From contig CM041200.1 of the NCBI GenBank assembly GCA_023078555.1, forward strand, positions 7,990,807 to 8,054,806: DNA of 64,000 bases, read 5' to 3'. The stretch is from Ulva prolifera (Eukaryota; Chlorophyta; Ulvophyceae; Ulvales; Ulvaceae). The translations under genes and the position numbers were made by a program. Below, in pieces: positions 17,313 through 30,900 of the stretch (position 1 is the first letter of the stretch; each line of letters begins with the position of its first letter). The notes under the pieces were generated by a model, which was not told the origin of the DNA, did no database searches, and worked only from the letters and a program-made list of their open reading frames with translations.

Positions 17313-18205
17313 TTTCCGCCCCCCGCCGCCCGGGGGTTGGGGCTCTTGAGGAGTGTGCCGCAGTGTGGGTGGGTACATTTCGATGCACCATGGTTGCAAA
17401 GTCGACCATCCGCGTGGCCACCGGTGTGCATGCGCTGCTACGTGCCCCGCCTCGGCACTGTCCGGAAGCTGCAGTGGCAGCCGAGTGTGTGCTGGAATGT
17501 ATTGTCTGTGTCTCTTCAACTCCCAGGCCCAGAGTGCAATGCGGCAAGAGGTCTGCAGACAGAATCGTGCACGCCCATATAGTGAAGACACCCTCTGCCG
17601 TATCCTTGCCGGACAAGGAAAGCTTCAGAATTGGAACTACGAGACGCTGGTTGCTTCGTAGCGATCGAGCGGGCATCTGCCAGCCCCTTTATCTTACATA
17701 CATACAACCTTATAAGTGTATACATACACCATACAACCTTACATACAACCCCTTTATCTTTAAAAAAAAAAAAAAAAGATATCTCATGCCTCTTACCGCC
17801 AGCTGGGGCTACACGATTGCTCTTGTCATGTTCACGTGTGGACATGCTGAACGGATGCCTCCGCCCTCCGTGCAGCCCTTCTCCTCTTGCACCCAGCTCT
17901 GCTCACACAGTATGTTGCATTTCGGCAAACTGCACTGCACTGTGGCTCACGCTGCCAGTCCGTGCCAGTCATCCAGGCATGCATACACACCCAGGCAGAC
18001 CATGGAGGCCCACATGCAAAGTAACTCTGAAGTAACTGGAATAGTTTTGGATCTAGCCAGCTGTAACTACTCCGATCACGTGCGACTGACGGATTCGAAA
18101 GGTTAGCCCGAAAAAGGTGGCGGCCGCCACGAGGTACACCTACACCACCCACAAACACCGCACACACGTGCTGTCACGGTGCAGCGGAAGCTACAATGCA
18201 TGAAT

Positions 18206-21200
18206 TCATTTGAATATTGACTGACAGAGGCCAGAGAAGCGGCGCATGGAGGCGCGGCGGGTGGGGTCGCGCTGCAGCAGCGCCAGCACCGGCCCCTTGA
18301 ACACCCCGAGGCTGCCCCGGACCGCCTCACTCAGCTCGCCCTCCCACGGCAGCGGCAGCTCCCCCCGCAGCTGCGCAATCACCTGCATGCATGGCGCGCA
18401 TGCTTCTGGGTGGCGCAAGAACCTGACCCAGGCGACCGTGGCAGCGCCCGCCAGGACAACATGTCATGAGCGTACATGACAACACTTTGCGCTTTTCTCG
18501 CTGGGCAGGGGTGAAGAAGGCACACCAGAGGGGCTAGACACCCCCTGATTTGCAGGGCCAACTGCGAACAGTTGGTTTGCACTTTTATGCATGAAGAACA
18601 CCATGCTGTGCACATCACACAGCATGCTCAGCAGGCGCACCGATTCTGTGCCGTCGGTCAGAAAGCGAAACGCGGGGGCGCCTGTGAGGAGCTCGTACGC
18701 CATCACGCCTACCGCCCATGCATCTACGGCGGGGGTGACCTCCATGACGCGCTTGCCGCGGCTCACAACCGCCACGACCTCCGGCGCCGCGTAGGCCAGC
18801 GTGAAGCTCAGCGGCATGCTGCGCCCGGCCCGCGCCGCCGACCCAAAGTCAATGACTGTCCAGCGGTTCTCGCGGGGGAGCCACATGATGTTGCCGGGCT
18901 TGAGGTCGCGGTGCACGAGCCCCGCATCATGCATGTCGGCGACCCTGTTGGCCACATTTGACAACAACTGCATGCAGACACAGCGGCCTGTCACTCGGTT
19001 CATCAATGGTTCAGCGGTGGCGCTACGGGTTGGCTGCCAGTGAAGCCAGACTACACGCACGATTCGCTCCTGTGTTGGGTTTGCGACAGAGATGCGACAG
19101 AGATGTTCATACGTAGTGCACAGTTCATGAATTCGAGAGTGTGCCGCAGCATGGAAGGGGCGGCCCACACCGACACGCACGCAAAGAGGTCCGGCTCCGC
19201 CCGGCTGCTCCAGTCCTGCAGGCTCTCCCCCTTCTCCATCACAATGCATGGTGGCAGCGGCCGCCCCCGGGGATCCACCAGCTCCGCCGCACCAGCCTCA
19301 CACACCGCCTCCACCCGCGGCAGGAACTTCGCGGCGGCCACCGGGAACGACGCGTCCGCCTGTGGGGCAGGGGCCCCCAGCGCAACGATCGATGCATTGA
19401 TGTCTGTGCCCTGACCCGCTTCACCGTATCTGCCGTCTGCCGGTCCCTGCTTCGCTCGATCGGTGCTCTCAGCCTCGGTAGTACATGTACTTGCCGCGAA
19501 CTCTGGCGGTGGTTCTGTCGCGGCGCCACGCAAGCCACGCAGCCGTGGCCGCTCCTGATTGTCATGTGTCAACCCGTCGACTGTTTGGCAGCCTAGAGCG
19601 CCCGCAGCCGGATGTTTGTCGGTCTCGCTGAGTGAGCCGCTCCCGTCTGAGTCAACACCCTCGTACAACGACGCGTCGGTGAGTTGCAGTTTGTAGATGG
19701 CGGGCGCCGCAATCCCTGCACCCACACCCGCATGCATGCTCTCATGGCGTGGTGCTGAGTGGGGTTCTGTCCCTGCCAGAACATGCTGGTCCGGTCGGGC
19801 TGTGCTGCCCGTGCTGCCGCGACCCGGTGACGCGTACGCCTCCTCCGCAGAACACGTCGGGACGTCCTCTCCGATGTTCACAAGCCCGAGGGCCAGCGCC
19901 GGCACGTATCGGGAGCTGAGGCGGCGGCCGAGCCGGGCGAGGGGGCCACCGCGGCCGCGTGCGGATGCCTCGCCTGTTAAGCTGGCCCCGCTTCCAGGTC
20001 GCGGCAGCGCCGCCGCCGCAGCCGCGGCCGCCCTCGGGCAGTCGACCGACTGCGCCGACTGCATCGCGGTGCTGCCGACCGACGACACTGCGCTGGTCAC
20101 GTGCGTATTTGTCACACTGACTGCATTCAGGCTGCCCGCGCCACGTACGGTCGAGGCCACCGCCGTCGGGGTTGCGGAGGCGGCCGCGGGCGCGGCGGCT
20201 GGGGCCGCGTGGGAGGGGGCCATGGAGGTGGGGTCATTGCCGACGCGGGGGGGCTGCCGCGTCCGCATGGCGTGGCCAGGGGATGCCTTGTAGACCTTCG
20301 TGAAGGCGGGCATGCATGCAGCATAGATTGCAAGCTCGTCGCGGAAGGCGGCGGGATCAAGGAAGAACTTGATAGCGTAATCCACCGCCGCTGCCTCGTC
20401 CCGTGCAAATTGCACGACTGCCTGCCCTGCAAGCACGCTGCAGTGTGTAGCTGGCATGCGATTGCTCGACACCTTGCGTGTGACCCACCTACCAGTGGCC
20501 CTATTGCTATCGGCACATGCCATGCATGCTGTGTGGCGTGTGTTGCGTGCCACGCACTGAAGTCTAGACTGTATGTGTTGTGCAACATGTATGCTGTGTG
20601 ATGGCATGCATTGTGGGGCCCGGGGCATCGGCGCACCACCCTGCCGTCGCTCCCACCGCCCGAGCATCTCAAGCTGCCCAAGGAACTTGTCGCTCGGCAT
20701 GAAGGAGTCGAGCTGGCGGTGCAGCTTGCGGAGCGACTCGTTTGCGCGGCCGCCGCCTCCTGGCGCCGGCCAGGCGCCACGTGCCGGAGCCTGCACCGAT
20801 GTCGGCATACCCTGCAGCCCGCCACCACGAGCACTGCTAGCCACCCCTGGAGCGGCTCCAGGTGGGGTCTCTGGATTTACCACGTCAGCCTCCTCTGTAG
20901 CGTAGAGGTGGCCACGTGGTGGCCGGGGGGGACGGTGCTGCGCCGCTGTACTGCCGCCTTGGCCTGCGGTTGCGCCAGCGTGATGTTGCGTGGCGGCTCC
21001 GGGTTCTGCGTCTGCACACAGCACGTGCTCGGCACTGACTGTTGATCACAGGACCACAGCGGCAACGGCTCGAGCATGTACTGACACAGCTCTTTGATGG
21101 CGTGGATGTGGGGTATCTGTGCGCTTGAATGTGGTTCTGTGGCGGGGTGCAAGCTCCGCGTCAGGAAGTCTGTACCCCCGGCATTTCGTTTAGCGTGAGC

Positions 21201-24200
21201 CGGGGTCGTGACATGCACTCGCAACCGCACACACCATCTGAACACAAGAGAATGAAGGACGTGACCGGGGTTTGATGTGGCCGCTAGTGGGTATGCCGGA
21301 CACATGGTGTGGCGACTTGAATGGAGAAGATTTACACATACTTGCATGGCTGTTGAGCAGTGTGGGGTCACTGTGCAGCATTTCCAGGTCTGCCACCCAG
21401 AAATCAGACCTGAATATCCGGAATTGCTACACATGATCGGGCCCGACGACCCCACACTGCTGTTGAGTCAACATACCTCCGAACAGAACGCGAAGTTTGG
21501 AGAACCGCACTATTGTCATCGAGCAAACAGGCATGCAGTTGCCGCCTGGCGTCACAGAGTGCGAGGCTCGGTCAACGGGGAAGAGTCGCACCCGCTTGCG
21601 CAGGGCTCATCTGTAAAGCAGCCGCTTCCCTGTCTGCAATTTCATCTACCGGCGGAAGTGGCAGCTGAGGACTCCCCCCGGGTCCCCAGCTCCGCAGCGC
21701 CGCTGTGACCTTACCTCCGTGCCCCGCATGCTGTGCATGCTGTGCCGCTGCATCGGGCATCGGTGGCGCAGCCACTTGCGCGCCGCCCACAACGTCAGCC
21801 GCGCTGTCGAGGGGCGCGAGCGCAGCGTTGACCAGCCGGTCCACGGCGACGGCAGATCTCCGCGCCTGTGTCCCGGCCCCGCCGCTCGCGCCCTGCCCTG
21901 TGACGGGCACGCTGCCAGCTGAGCCGGGCCCCTCCCCCGCGTGCTGTGCATGCTGTGCAGAGCTGCCACTGCATGGTTCGAGAAGGGACAGGCCGCGGGG
22001 GAGCCGGTACTTGAACATATCGGCGAGGCCGTCACCAACGCCGGAGGAGGCCGTGGTGTGCGTGCTGGGCGTGCTGTGTGCTGTGAACTGCGGGGGATCA
22101 GGGGGCACGCGCTCGCCAGCCGGCCTGGCCGCAGCGCTCGAGCTCAGACGTGAGTACACAAGAAAGTGCTTGGAGAAAACCTGCACAGAAGGGATTTGTT
22201 GTATGGCTCGCTGAAGTGGCTTGGGTTCACCGCACGTCGGTGGTCTGCGGTGCAGAGGCCATGGCAGCGCGGCAGGGCCGGGTCATCAGGTACATAGAAC
22301 AATTCCAAGTGTTTGGGACTGGTTTCTGATAGGTGCTCTGAAAATGCTGCGAGGCGTAAGTCAACACTGCAGGCGTAATTCAACAGCGCAGTCCGGCCCT
22401 ACCGTGGAAGGGTATACGTACAGACAACCACGACGCCTCTCCCCGGGGCTCGCCCTCGAGGGTGCCGGCATCACGTGGCTTCTGGGGTGCACGGCTGTAC
22501 TGGGAGACATCGACCGCCTTGAGATGCTCAGCACGGCGGCGGCGGCGCCTCCTGCGGAACAACAACCACAGCGCTCCCGCCGCAACAACCGCCACGGCCA
22601 CAGCGACCAGCGGCACGAGCACAACAATCCTACGGCTTGCGCGCCCTGAGAGTGGCAATGGGGAGCCTGGCGGCGGCTGGCTCAGGTCGAGGGGTGGCGT
22701 GAGGGTGTCGGCAGGTGGAGGCTGCACGGGCTCTGCAGCGGTGGGGCCGGCGCTGGCTTGCTGTGCTGGCGGTGTCGGGCGGAGCGGGAGTCCTTCGGAG
22801 AAGTCGGCTGACGGTGGCGGGGGCAGCGGCTCGAGCATCTGCATACGATGGTGGGATTAGCTACTAGCTACTAGCTAATGATCGTATCCCCAGGTGCAAT
22901 CAGCCGCGCCCACTGCAGTCTGGATCTCTATCCGTTGTCAGAGCGTGGAGCCCTCACACGTCACACGGTGCATCCACCTTGCAGTAAAGCGATCAAAGCG
23001 GGCAAAGCGATGAACGCGATCGACGGCATTGCTTTGATTATAACAAGCATGATCATGGAACAGCTCTGGACTCGTGCGGGCGTTGAGCTAGACCACCGGC
23101 AGATGGCCAATGGCTCCCCACACATGCATGCGTTCTGCCGGGCAGCTCTCACCGCTGGCCGCGCACAGCACGCAGCGCACAGCGCAACGGCGCTGATACC
23201 GCACTGCGGCATCATGCACAACGCAGGGCGCACATAGCACGCAGCACGCGCCTGGAGACCTTACCTCTCGCATCGCCACTAGCCACTCGTCCGTCTCTTT
23301 CAGCCAGTCCCCACGCCGACCGTCGCGAAACGGAATGCACTGCTCCTTGAGAGCCTGGGTTGGCCCAAGACCCGTGCCTTCCATGTCGAGCTCATTTGCA
23401 TCAATCGCGGTCTGATTCTCTACCCACCACTCCGTGCCATCCGGCGGCGGCGCCGGCAGAAGGTCGATGTTTGGCTGTGACGCAAAGTCATCCAGCCACA
23501 CACCCCCACACCACCCTGTGTTGTAATCATCGGGGCGGAAGAGGTCCGGGCCGTTGCCGAGGGGCTCAGGGTCATTGTAGGAGGTGTCCACAACGGACAC
23601 GGCGGCGCCGGCGAAAGCATCGGCGCCGGCGGTGACGTTGGCGAAGCGGCACCGGACCAAGCGCACACCGCCGCCGTGTGACACGTCAAACAGCGCGTGG
23701 CCTTGAATGGCGATATCCTGGAAGAGGCAGTGGGAGAAGGAGGCGCGCGAGAGGATCGCGACGAGGAACGGCGCCGTCATGCCGGTCATGCCGGTGAACA
23801 CTGAATCTGCATATGCATGCGGTACATGCATTTGGGAAACACAGGGCGCAGCTTCACAGATATTGCCACAAGCAGAGGGAGGACACGCACTGAGATGTTC
23901 AGGGATCACTCAACTCGATACGACTGTACAAAAATCTATGACAGATCCAGAGTACACGCAGCTGTTACGGCGAGTCCCGATTGAGATCTGCCAACCCTTT
24001 TGTCGCGGCATTGATGGCAAGTGCTTGGCATTCCCCACACACGTCCTTTGGTTCGCTGGCCGGCAGCACGTTCATACACGCAATCGCCCGGTTCGTCTGC
24101 AGCCGGTGTTGTCTGCTGCGTGTGGCGCCTGTGCGGGCGGAAGGATCGACCCGCCTCTCAGGGTTGGGTGCGCACCGCTTGCAAAAAGGGACACAGACGC

Positions 24201-25360
24201 CGTTTTGGTCAACGGAAGCAGGCCCAGCGCAAAGGAGCCTCCATGCGGGCTACAGTGAAGCACAACATCCGTCATGTAGAGGCGGAGGTCTGTAGGCCGC
24301 GCACACGCCTCCCACCCCGCCACCTCAGCCGCCGGACCTCTTGCCGCAAACACCGGGAACTCCTCCAGCAGCTCAAACATCTCTTGGTAGCCGGTGCTTA
24401 GGAGGAGGGCCTGGCGGGTGGGCAGGGCGAGGGTGGAGGCAAAGTAGAGGTTGTGCAGCCACAGCTGACCGTTCTGCGCGAACAGTGCCTTGGACGGGGC
24501 GAGAACGAGGCACTGACCGGGCTTGAGGGCCGGGGGCGGGCCGGGTATGTGGGCCTGCCACGCCTCCAGGAGATCCTGTGGAACCGGGCCGGTGCAGTTG
24601 CCCTGCAGCACAGGGCGCCTTCGAGCATGCTGCGTTGCTGTGTTGAGCACAACGACCCTGCGTGAGGGTATGGAAGATGTCATAAAAATCACAGAGAGCA
24701 GGGTTGCTGGCTGCAGCTGCTACGCTCCCACACAATGGTGTGCTGGCGTGTGGGGAAGGCCTGTCGGTATATGCAGTGCCGGTTTGTCGAGCCTGTGTCA
24801 AGCCTTCGAGCCTGTCCATCCAATACGTTCTACCAAAAACAAAACCAGAAAAGATCTGCACAAACAACCAGAAAAAATGAATTTGTGCATCCTGTTGTCA
24901 GGTAGGCCTCACGGGTGCTGCGGCTCACTGTCTCAGCACATGAGCAGTGTTGGGTTGGCCGGTCATGACATTCACGAGCAGCGTGGGGTCAGCCTGCCCG
25001 AGTACATAGGACAATTCTGCGTGTACAGGCCTTATTTTCTGGATGGCAGCGACAGAAACGCCGCAAGGCTACACAGCACCGTGATCATGAAGGGCCTCGC
25101 ACCCGAATGGACCGGGTGCCACTGGCCACATAGCCCACATGAGACTTGAAGTCTTTGTCCTCCACCACCTCCGTCAAGTTACTGCGCGAGGCCTGGCACG
25201 GCGCCACGAGGGGATTGGCCTTGCGCTGCAGGGTAGACAGGTCGAGGTGCTGCCGCAGCTCCACGTCCACGGCCTGCGCCTCCAGCGCCGCCTGGAACTG
25301 CTCTGCGGTCGAGACGGGAGCGAGGGCCGCGGCGGCCACGGTGCCGCTCCACGGAGGGGA
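18206..25360 (-). CDS. Transmembrane receptor-like protein kinase with beta-helix-like ectodomain, copy 2
   Basis: Exons in reading order are 25360-25103, 24602-24176, 23806-23265, 22838-22515, 22180-21592, 21011-20637, 20426-19171, 18967-18641 and 18382-18206. Phases agree throughout (1424 codons plus stop). Donor 22515 is weak, and no 5' exon or start codon was found, so the N-terminus is incomplete. The ectodomain has STAEQFQAALEAQAVDVELR, WLHNLYFAS and FSHCLFQDIAIQG, typical of a parallel beta-helix. A membrane segment at about 480-503 is followed by a run of arginines. The cytosolic kinase has RRQGGQAVVQFARDE in place of the usual glycine loop, YAIKFFL (Lys), FRDE (Glu), VHRDLKPGN at about 1275, DFG at about 1297, AAPEVV and DAWAVGVMAYELLTG. 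A low-complexity insert of about 300 residues separates helix C from the hinge EKGESL. All core catalytic residues are present, so it is probably an active Ser/Thr kinase in the plasma membrane. The ligand is unknown. Confidence 0.8.
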
Positions 25361-26583
25361 CTGAACTACCCTGTCTTGTGTGCTGCGGGCTGGGCCGGCG
25401 CTGGGAGTCGGGGCCGCTGCAGGACGTACTAGCTATGATTCATGGCCTCATGGAATCAGATATGAACCGAACTACGGCGGGCCTATCAACACGATAATGG
25501 AAATAGGGGGCGGTGGGTAGGGCCCAGGGGGGAAGAGGGGGCGGAGGCGATATAGGCCATGCCAAGACGCAAACATTCCTGATACCTGGGGCTTTGGAAG
25601 TGGGGGCACACCGGTACCTGCCGGAGCTTCCACGGAGGGGGCTGAAAGGGGGCCGAGGGGGGCCTGATGCAGCCGCCGGCTATGCTGCCACGGTGAATGC
25701 GGATGTGTGTGCCCGTCCATTGCTCGACCAACGAGTGGATGCGGGCGGCGATTGCTGCACGGTCAGCGCAGGCCTGGATCTAGGCCCGTAGTGATCGGTC
25801 TTCAAGTGCGGGGCGGCTGTTGTGTTGGCTGCGGTGGTCTAGACAGGCACACTGATTCTGGAGTGTGGGTCCGGGTCGCTGTGATGCGCACGCGTTCATT
25901 CATGGCAGAAGGCTGGCGATTGGCGATGACTTCGTTGCCGACGCAGTGAGTCACCGGTGCTCTGATAACCTTTGCCACACAGGTGTACCTTGCCAGATCA
26001 GGAAAACAATTTCTGAGGCAGGGTCGGACACAGGACACCAAGGCCACACAAGCGCCACTGCTGCTGCTGCTGCTGCTGCTGGTACCGCATTTGCTTTCGC
26101 GACGGAACTTCGTCGCTGTTGCTGCAGATTCTGGAACGTTTTCCCTGCCCTAGGCCTCCACACAGGGTGATACCGATCGATCTGTCGCTGCCAACAGTGC
26201 TGCTGAACCTTTCGGAACGTTCCTGCCCTCCTCACAGCTCAAAGTTTACCCTTTGATGAAGGGTGATCTGTCGCTGCCAGGAGTGCTGCTGAAACTGTGG
26301 CGCTGTCAACGGTGGTGCACCGTGGCAGTGGCAGTACGGCATGCCGCGGACGACGCCGCTCAGGTCCGAGAGTCAGCTCCGAGAGCGGAGCCTGAGGTTC
26401 TTCTGCTGATGCGAGTGCGATGGCTTCCGTCGCGTAGCTCAGCTGAAGTCAACCGTGATGGTCACGGCAGCTACCGCGAGATGTTACAAACAAGCCCTAT
26501 CGAGATGAAAGCCCGTTCGCATTCGCCTGCAGGTCGACGCGGGAGTCACGAACTTTGATCACGACACCGACAGGCGTGTCGAT

Positions 26584-26630
26584 TACAAGAGAGCACACGG
26601 GAGAAGACAAACACGACAACAGAATCTCAA
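26584..26630 (+). repeat. Dispersed repeat R1, diverged copy
   Basis: It has TACAAGAGAGCACACGGGAG, then AAGACAAACACGACAACAGA and ATCTCAA. It lines up with the first two thirds of R1. Confidence 0.6.
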
Positions 26631-27138
26631 CAGGCGCGTTACTTCAAGCCTGAACTTTAAGGTGCACATCTGGTCTACCGACCCGGACACCATGGGCAAT
26701 CCAAGCATTCGCAAATATCGAGCTATTCAAAGCGTATTGTCTCCATAGGACTTATCGGCTTGGGAAATGCTATGGCTGAACGTTCGAATACGGGGTGTGA
26801 ACAATCAACGACTCCAAGGTCCCGTGTGCACAGCTCCGTTCCCACTGCCACCTGTCACCGTGTTTGGCGCAATGACGCCGCGTGGCGCCGATGGATATGC
26901 ATGATGATCAAAGCAGAACTAGGAGCCAACGGACACGCAGTGCGAGCGACAAATGCGATGCACGTGAACACGAGTATCTACCCGGGCACCCGATATAACG
27001 CTCACTGGACCAGGCTCGCGTGTGTCAAGAGTGAAGTCCCCGATCAGCCGTCACAACGACTGAGCTATCAAGGCAATCCACCTTCAATCCCGGTTCACGC
27101 GCTCTGATGTATTGATCACTCCGGGCACTGGCACCGCG

Positions 27139-27935
27139 GTCGCGAGTCGGGGCTCTACATCCCGATCGGTTTCCCGACAATTTTTTTGGAAAAGGGCAAA
27201 CAAACCGACGGTGAGCGAAGCGAGCCGTCGGTTTCCCCGACAAGCCAGGGAGGCTAGCTAGGGCGGGCGTGCCCGCAGGCCGCAAATGGTGCTTTCGGGA
27301 CCGCCGACTAACGCCGACAGTCGGGATCCCTCATTTGTAAAACCAGACTTGTCGGAATCCCGAAATCCTGTCGGCCCTGGTCCCGACAGCTTAGCGGGCC
27401 TGAAGGCAACAGCTACGTATTGCAATGAAAGAGTGTTCACCCGTTGAGTCACAACAGTGTTGCTTGCTGCTTGCGCATTGCGAGAATGACCTTGCATTCG
27501 AATTCGTTCGGGTTCACTGCAGTCAAGGGCATGCGCACGGCCGAAACTTCTGCATCAGCCGACCTAGCTAGGTCTATAGGCAGCAACAAAGCCAATTGTT
27601 CGAAGAAAATGACTGCAGAACGCTCAGGCGATATCATATTGGGCCACGATTGTCCGAAAAGAAAGTTCGCGATCGCCAGCTTGAGTACCCATGGAGTGTA
27701 TATCAAGGCCCGGTCAATAAGGCTCACTGTTGGACCTGTTCTGTTTGTGACTCTTACAATGCTTGTACAAATCACCCGAAATTTATTTGTGACACCCCCG
27801 ACGGAACCTGAGGGGGTCGTCGAGAAACCCCGACATCCAGCAGGCTGCATATCGGGGCCAACCCGACCAAAAAAGGGGTACGGCTTCGGTTTTCCCGACA
27901 GGAAAAATACCGGCCTGTAGAGGCCGACTCGCGAC
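27139..27935. mobile_element. Candidate non-autonomous DNA element with terminal inverted repeats
   Basis: The left end GTCGCGAGTCGGGGCTCTAC (27139 on) and the reverse complement of the right end (GTCGCGAGTCGGCCTCTACA, ending at 27935) match over 18 of 20 positions if one base is shifted. Both are followed by a CCG...TTCCCGACA block. The interior is rich in GTCGG/CCGAC inverted motifs, including an ACCGACGG/CCGTCGGT hairpin near 27207-27233. No transposase is recognisable. No clear target-site duplication is seen, so the ends are provisional. Confidence 0.45.
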
Positions 27936-30900
27936 ATCGCTGTATGCATGCATGCACGTGCCGGATGAGCCGAGGCTCAACATCAAACTCAATTCAGGGA
28001 TGAAACAATCAACAACAATTGATCATACAAATGCAGGTATGCACCACACTATCGTCATACTGATTCCGACCGGAATGTGGCCTGTACTTACTCTTCTACT
28101 CTGCTATCTTGGACAAGGTGGAGCAGATGCATGGGTCCCATCATGGGAGGTGTGTCAATTCGAGAGCTGCTTCGTCACATGCATCCGAATTTCGACACAG
28201 TTGATAACTGCAGACAACCAGGAGCACATGCCCCAGGCTTTTTGCACCTGGCCATGGCAACTCCCTTCTGGTGGCCACACGTGTGTGTGTTACATACATA
28301 ACTACAGGGAGACAGGTATGCTATATCACCGCGGAAATACCCAGTACACACCACACGACACCAACACGCTGTGACTCAAAATATGTGGCAGGATGCATGT
28401 GTTAGAAGGCCAAAGCCGGAGTCGCCGGTAGCACCGCCAGGGCAACGAACAAGCATGCCAACGCCCCGCTGCATGTGTGTGGAGTAGTGCCGGGCAATTT
28501 GTTAGGGTTATAGCTCAACTGTGATCTGGGAGTGCCGGGGCTGTGCTGTATATGCATCGCGGGCAGAGCTGCATTATAATACGTAATTACGTATACTACG
28601 CGTATCTTTTGATTTCGGTACGTTTAACACGCGCATTTTGAATTAACGTTGGTGTTGTCAGCGATTGATACGCACGTACATTTCAGACTGAGCGTTTTTG
28701 GAGAGCCTAGAGCTCTGCATTGTCGTGCGCACCCCTAGCCACAAGGCCTACGAAGGCCTCAAACACACCTTGCACTGCAGCGCTGGTGAGGAATACACTA
28801 CTGCACTTTGTGGATCCCACATGATTACAAAATATGCTGCTCTTCTTTTGTGTCCCTAAGCAGAGATCGCATTGGCCATGGCACAAGGCAGCGTGGCCTA
28901 CTGCAGCGTGGTCTCCAACCCCCCAAGATTGAGGCCTACGTATCGTACGCATATTTTTGCTCCACATACTTTATCAGGAAACGTATGTATGCAACTCTGA
29001 TCGCAGAGCCAGCTCTATCATGGATAACCTGTGGTTGTTTGATTGTGCTATGTGGTTGCCTGATTTGATCTATGTAACATCACTGTGATACGTGGCGTCT
29101 CCCGCTTGATCAGGTGGCCCAATCCAACCACCCGGCCGCCGCCGGGGCCACAACATACCCGCCCCCCCCCCAGCCCCGACAACAAATTTAAATTTACTTT
29201 ACTTTACATACGTATTTGAGGGCCGCCCAGCCCCCGCCCCCGGCCCTGTACAAAGACCAACACAGGAACAGGGCAGCCGCCGCTCGGCATGCCGCGTGGC
29301 ACATCAACCCAGCAATGCCGTCACCGCCCAGCTCTCCCAGGCGAAAGCATGCTCAATTGACGTGAAGCCGCTGCGCGCCCAACAGCGCACCGGGGCTGTG
29401 TCCGGGCGCCCCGGCCGCAGGAGAACACGGCCGCAGGTGCATGTGAGCATGTGAGCGTGTGCCTGATTGTGTTACGACACGCCGGAGTGGCCGGTTAACG
29501 TTGCACCGCCGCGGGGCAACCGTGCTTTAACGTGTGTATATATACTTCAAGGACAATGGCGGCCAGGTGGGGGGCACTGCGTGTGTGAGCATGTGTCTTA
29601 GTGTTGTGTCCCTTCAGCTCTTGAGCCCCAGGCAATGCATTGGCTGCGTGGGCTGGTGGGGCGGGGGGTGGGGCAGGTGACGTGTGATGCTCGGTGTGGC
29701 ATCGGGCGCCTCAAGCCGCAGGATCCAGGACCACCAGGACCACGTACAAGCTTTGAGAAGCTTGGAGAAGGAGGCTGTGCACTCGTGGGCTGAGTTCAGC
29801 TGAGCGACAAAATTCAGTCTGTTTCACCATGTATGCACGAAGTCTAGATAGCTATGCAAGTGAGCCAGCACACATTTAGTTCACTCTCGCCACGGAAGGT
29901 CACAACCGCCTGGGATGCCTCAGGGAGTGCACATGTGCAACAGCGCCATGCCAAGGCGGTCAATTGCAAGCTTGGTCTGGCATAAGCTGCCGCGGAATAT
30001 CGTGGGCCTGTGGTAAACCGAAACGACATCCTGCGCGCAGGAGGTGCATGCATACAGCAGGTAGCGCATTATCGACCTCTACAACGCCATCATGAATGTC
30101 ATATGAGAGCACTTCATAGAATGCAGCTGCAGCGCGGGTGGTTGGTTTGCTGCGTTATTGGTCATCATGTAGACGTGTGAACCTCGAACGAGTGCTGTGC
30201 ATGCAGCTTAGCTGAGCTCAGCCGACCCATCTTCTGTGGCAGCTGCAGACGTTGCAATTGCACTTGCTGGCTGATCGACGGGCGCACAATTGGCCATGCT
30301 GATGCGCCCTGCGCGTCCACAGGAGTCACATCTGCTGCCAAAGACACGACATGATTGAGATTGTAAGGAAAGCAGCGAACCTGCACTGAAGGACTCTGCG
30401 AGAGGCAACTCCGACCGACAACCTTGCTCGCCAGATGCCCCATGCTGAAGCGCCAGCGAGGAAGCCGCTGTATTCAACAGCAGGCAAAGTAATTCAATTC
30501 CAGAAGTATGCGCGTCGATCAGCCCGTGGTTGCGTTACAAATTGGCAGAACGCTCCAGCCTCGACTAGCCCGTATTCCCTCTCTCAGCAAATGTGCTGCA
30601 AAAAGGCACCCGCAGACAAAGAAGCGAGCATGCAAATCAACAGTTGCAGTATGTGGCCGATATGCTGCACGGCAGAGCAGTTGTCTGTTCATACAGTCAA
30701 GAATGGACGCCGTTGAGAAGAGTCAGCGACAGCGCGCTCAGTACAGAGTGGCAGTGAGGCCTCACGAGGGCTCAGTTCAGACCTCCGCATACGCATGTCA
30801 ACGTCGAGGCCATCTTTGAGGTAACGTGAGCTCGATCTATGTCGGCTGCGTTCCTCGGTTTCGTCGCTCAGATCGCCCAGTCATGGTTTGGCACAGCGCA

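Larger units (their letters stand above)
13153..18205. other. Intergenic, repeat-rich
   Basis: No gene is recognised. This gap separates the 5' end of one receptor copy from the 3' end of the next. It contains an R3 copy, three R1 copies (two forming an inverted pair), a 9-bp tandem repeat (GCGTACGTG x3 near 14686), an A15 tract at 17762-17776, and a palindrome group at 17191-17312. Confidence 0.5.

Noticed and set aside
17762-17776. A15 tract as the tail of a retroposed gene
   Set aside because: No coding or SINE-like sequence precedes it and no clear target duplication is seen.
26521-26541. CCTGCAGGTCGAC, as in cloning-vector polylinkers
   Set aside because: Only 13 bases match and the flanks do not continue into vector sequence. 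Chance or a common restriction-site combination is enough.
27449-27949. Minus-strand open frame of 166 codons
   Set aside because: No recognisable domain, and it lies inside the candidate inverted-repeat element. It is likely fortuitous.
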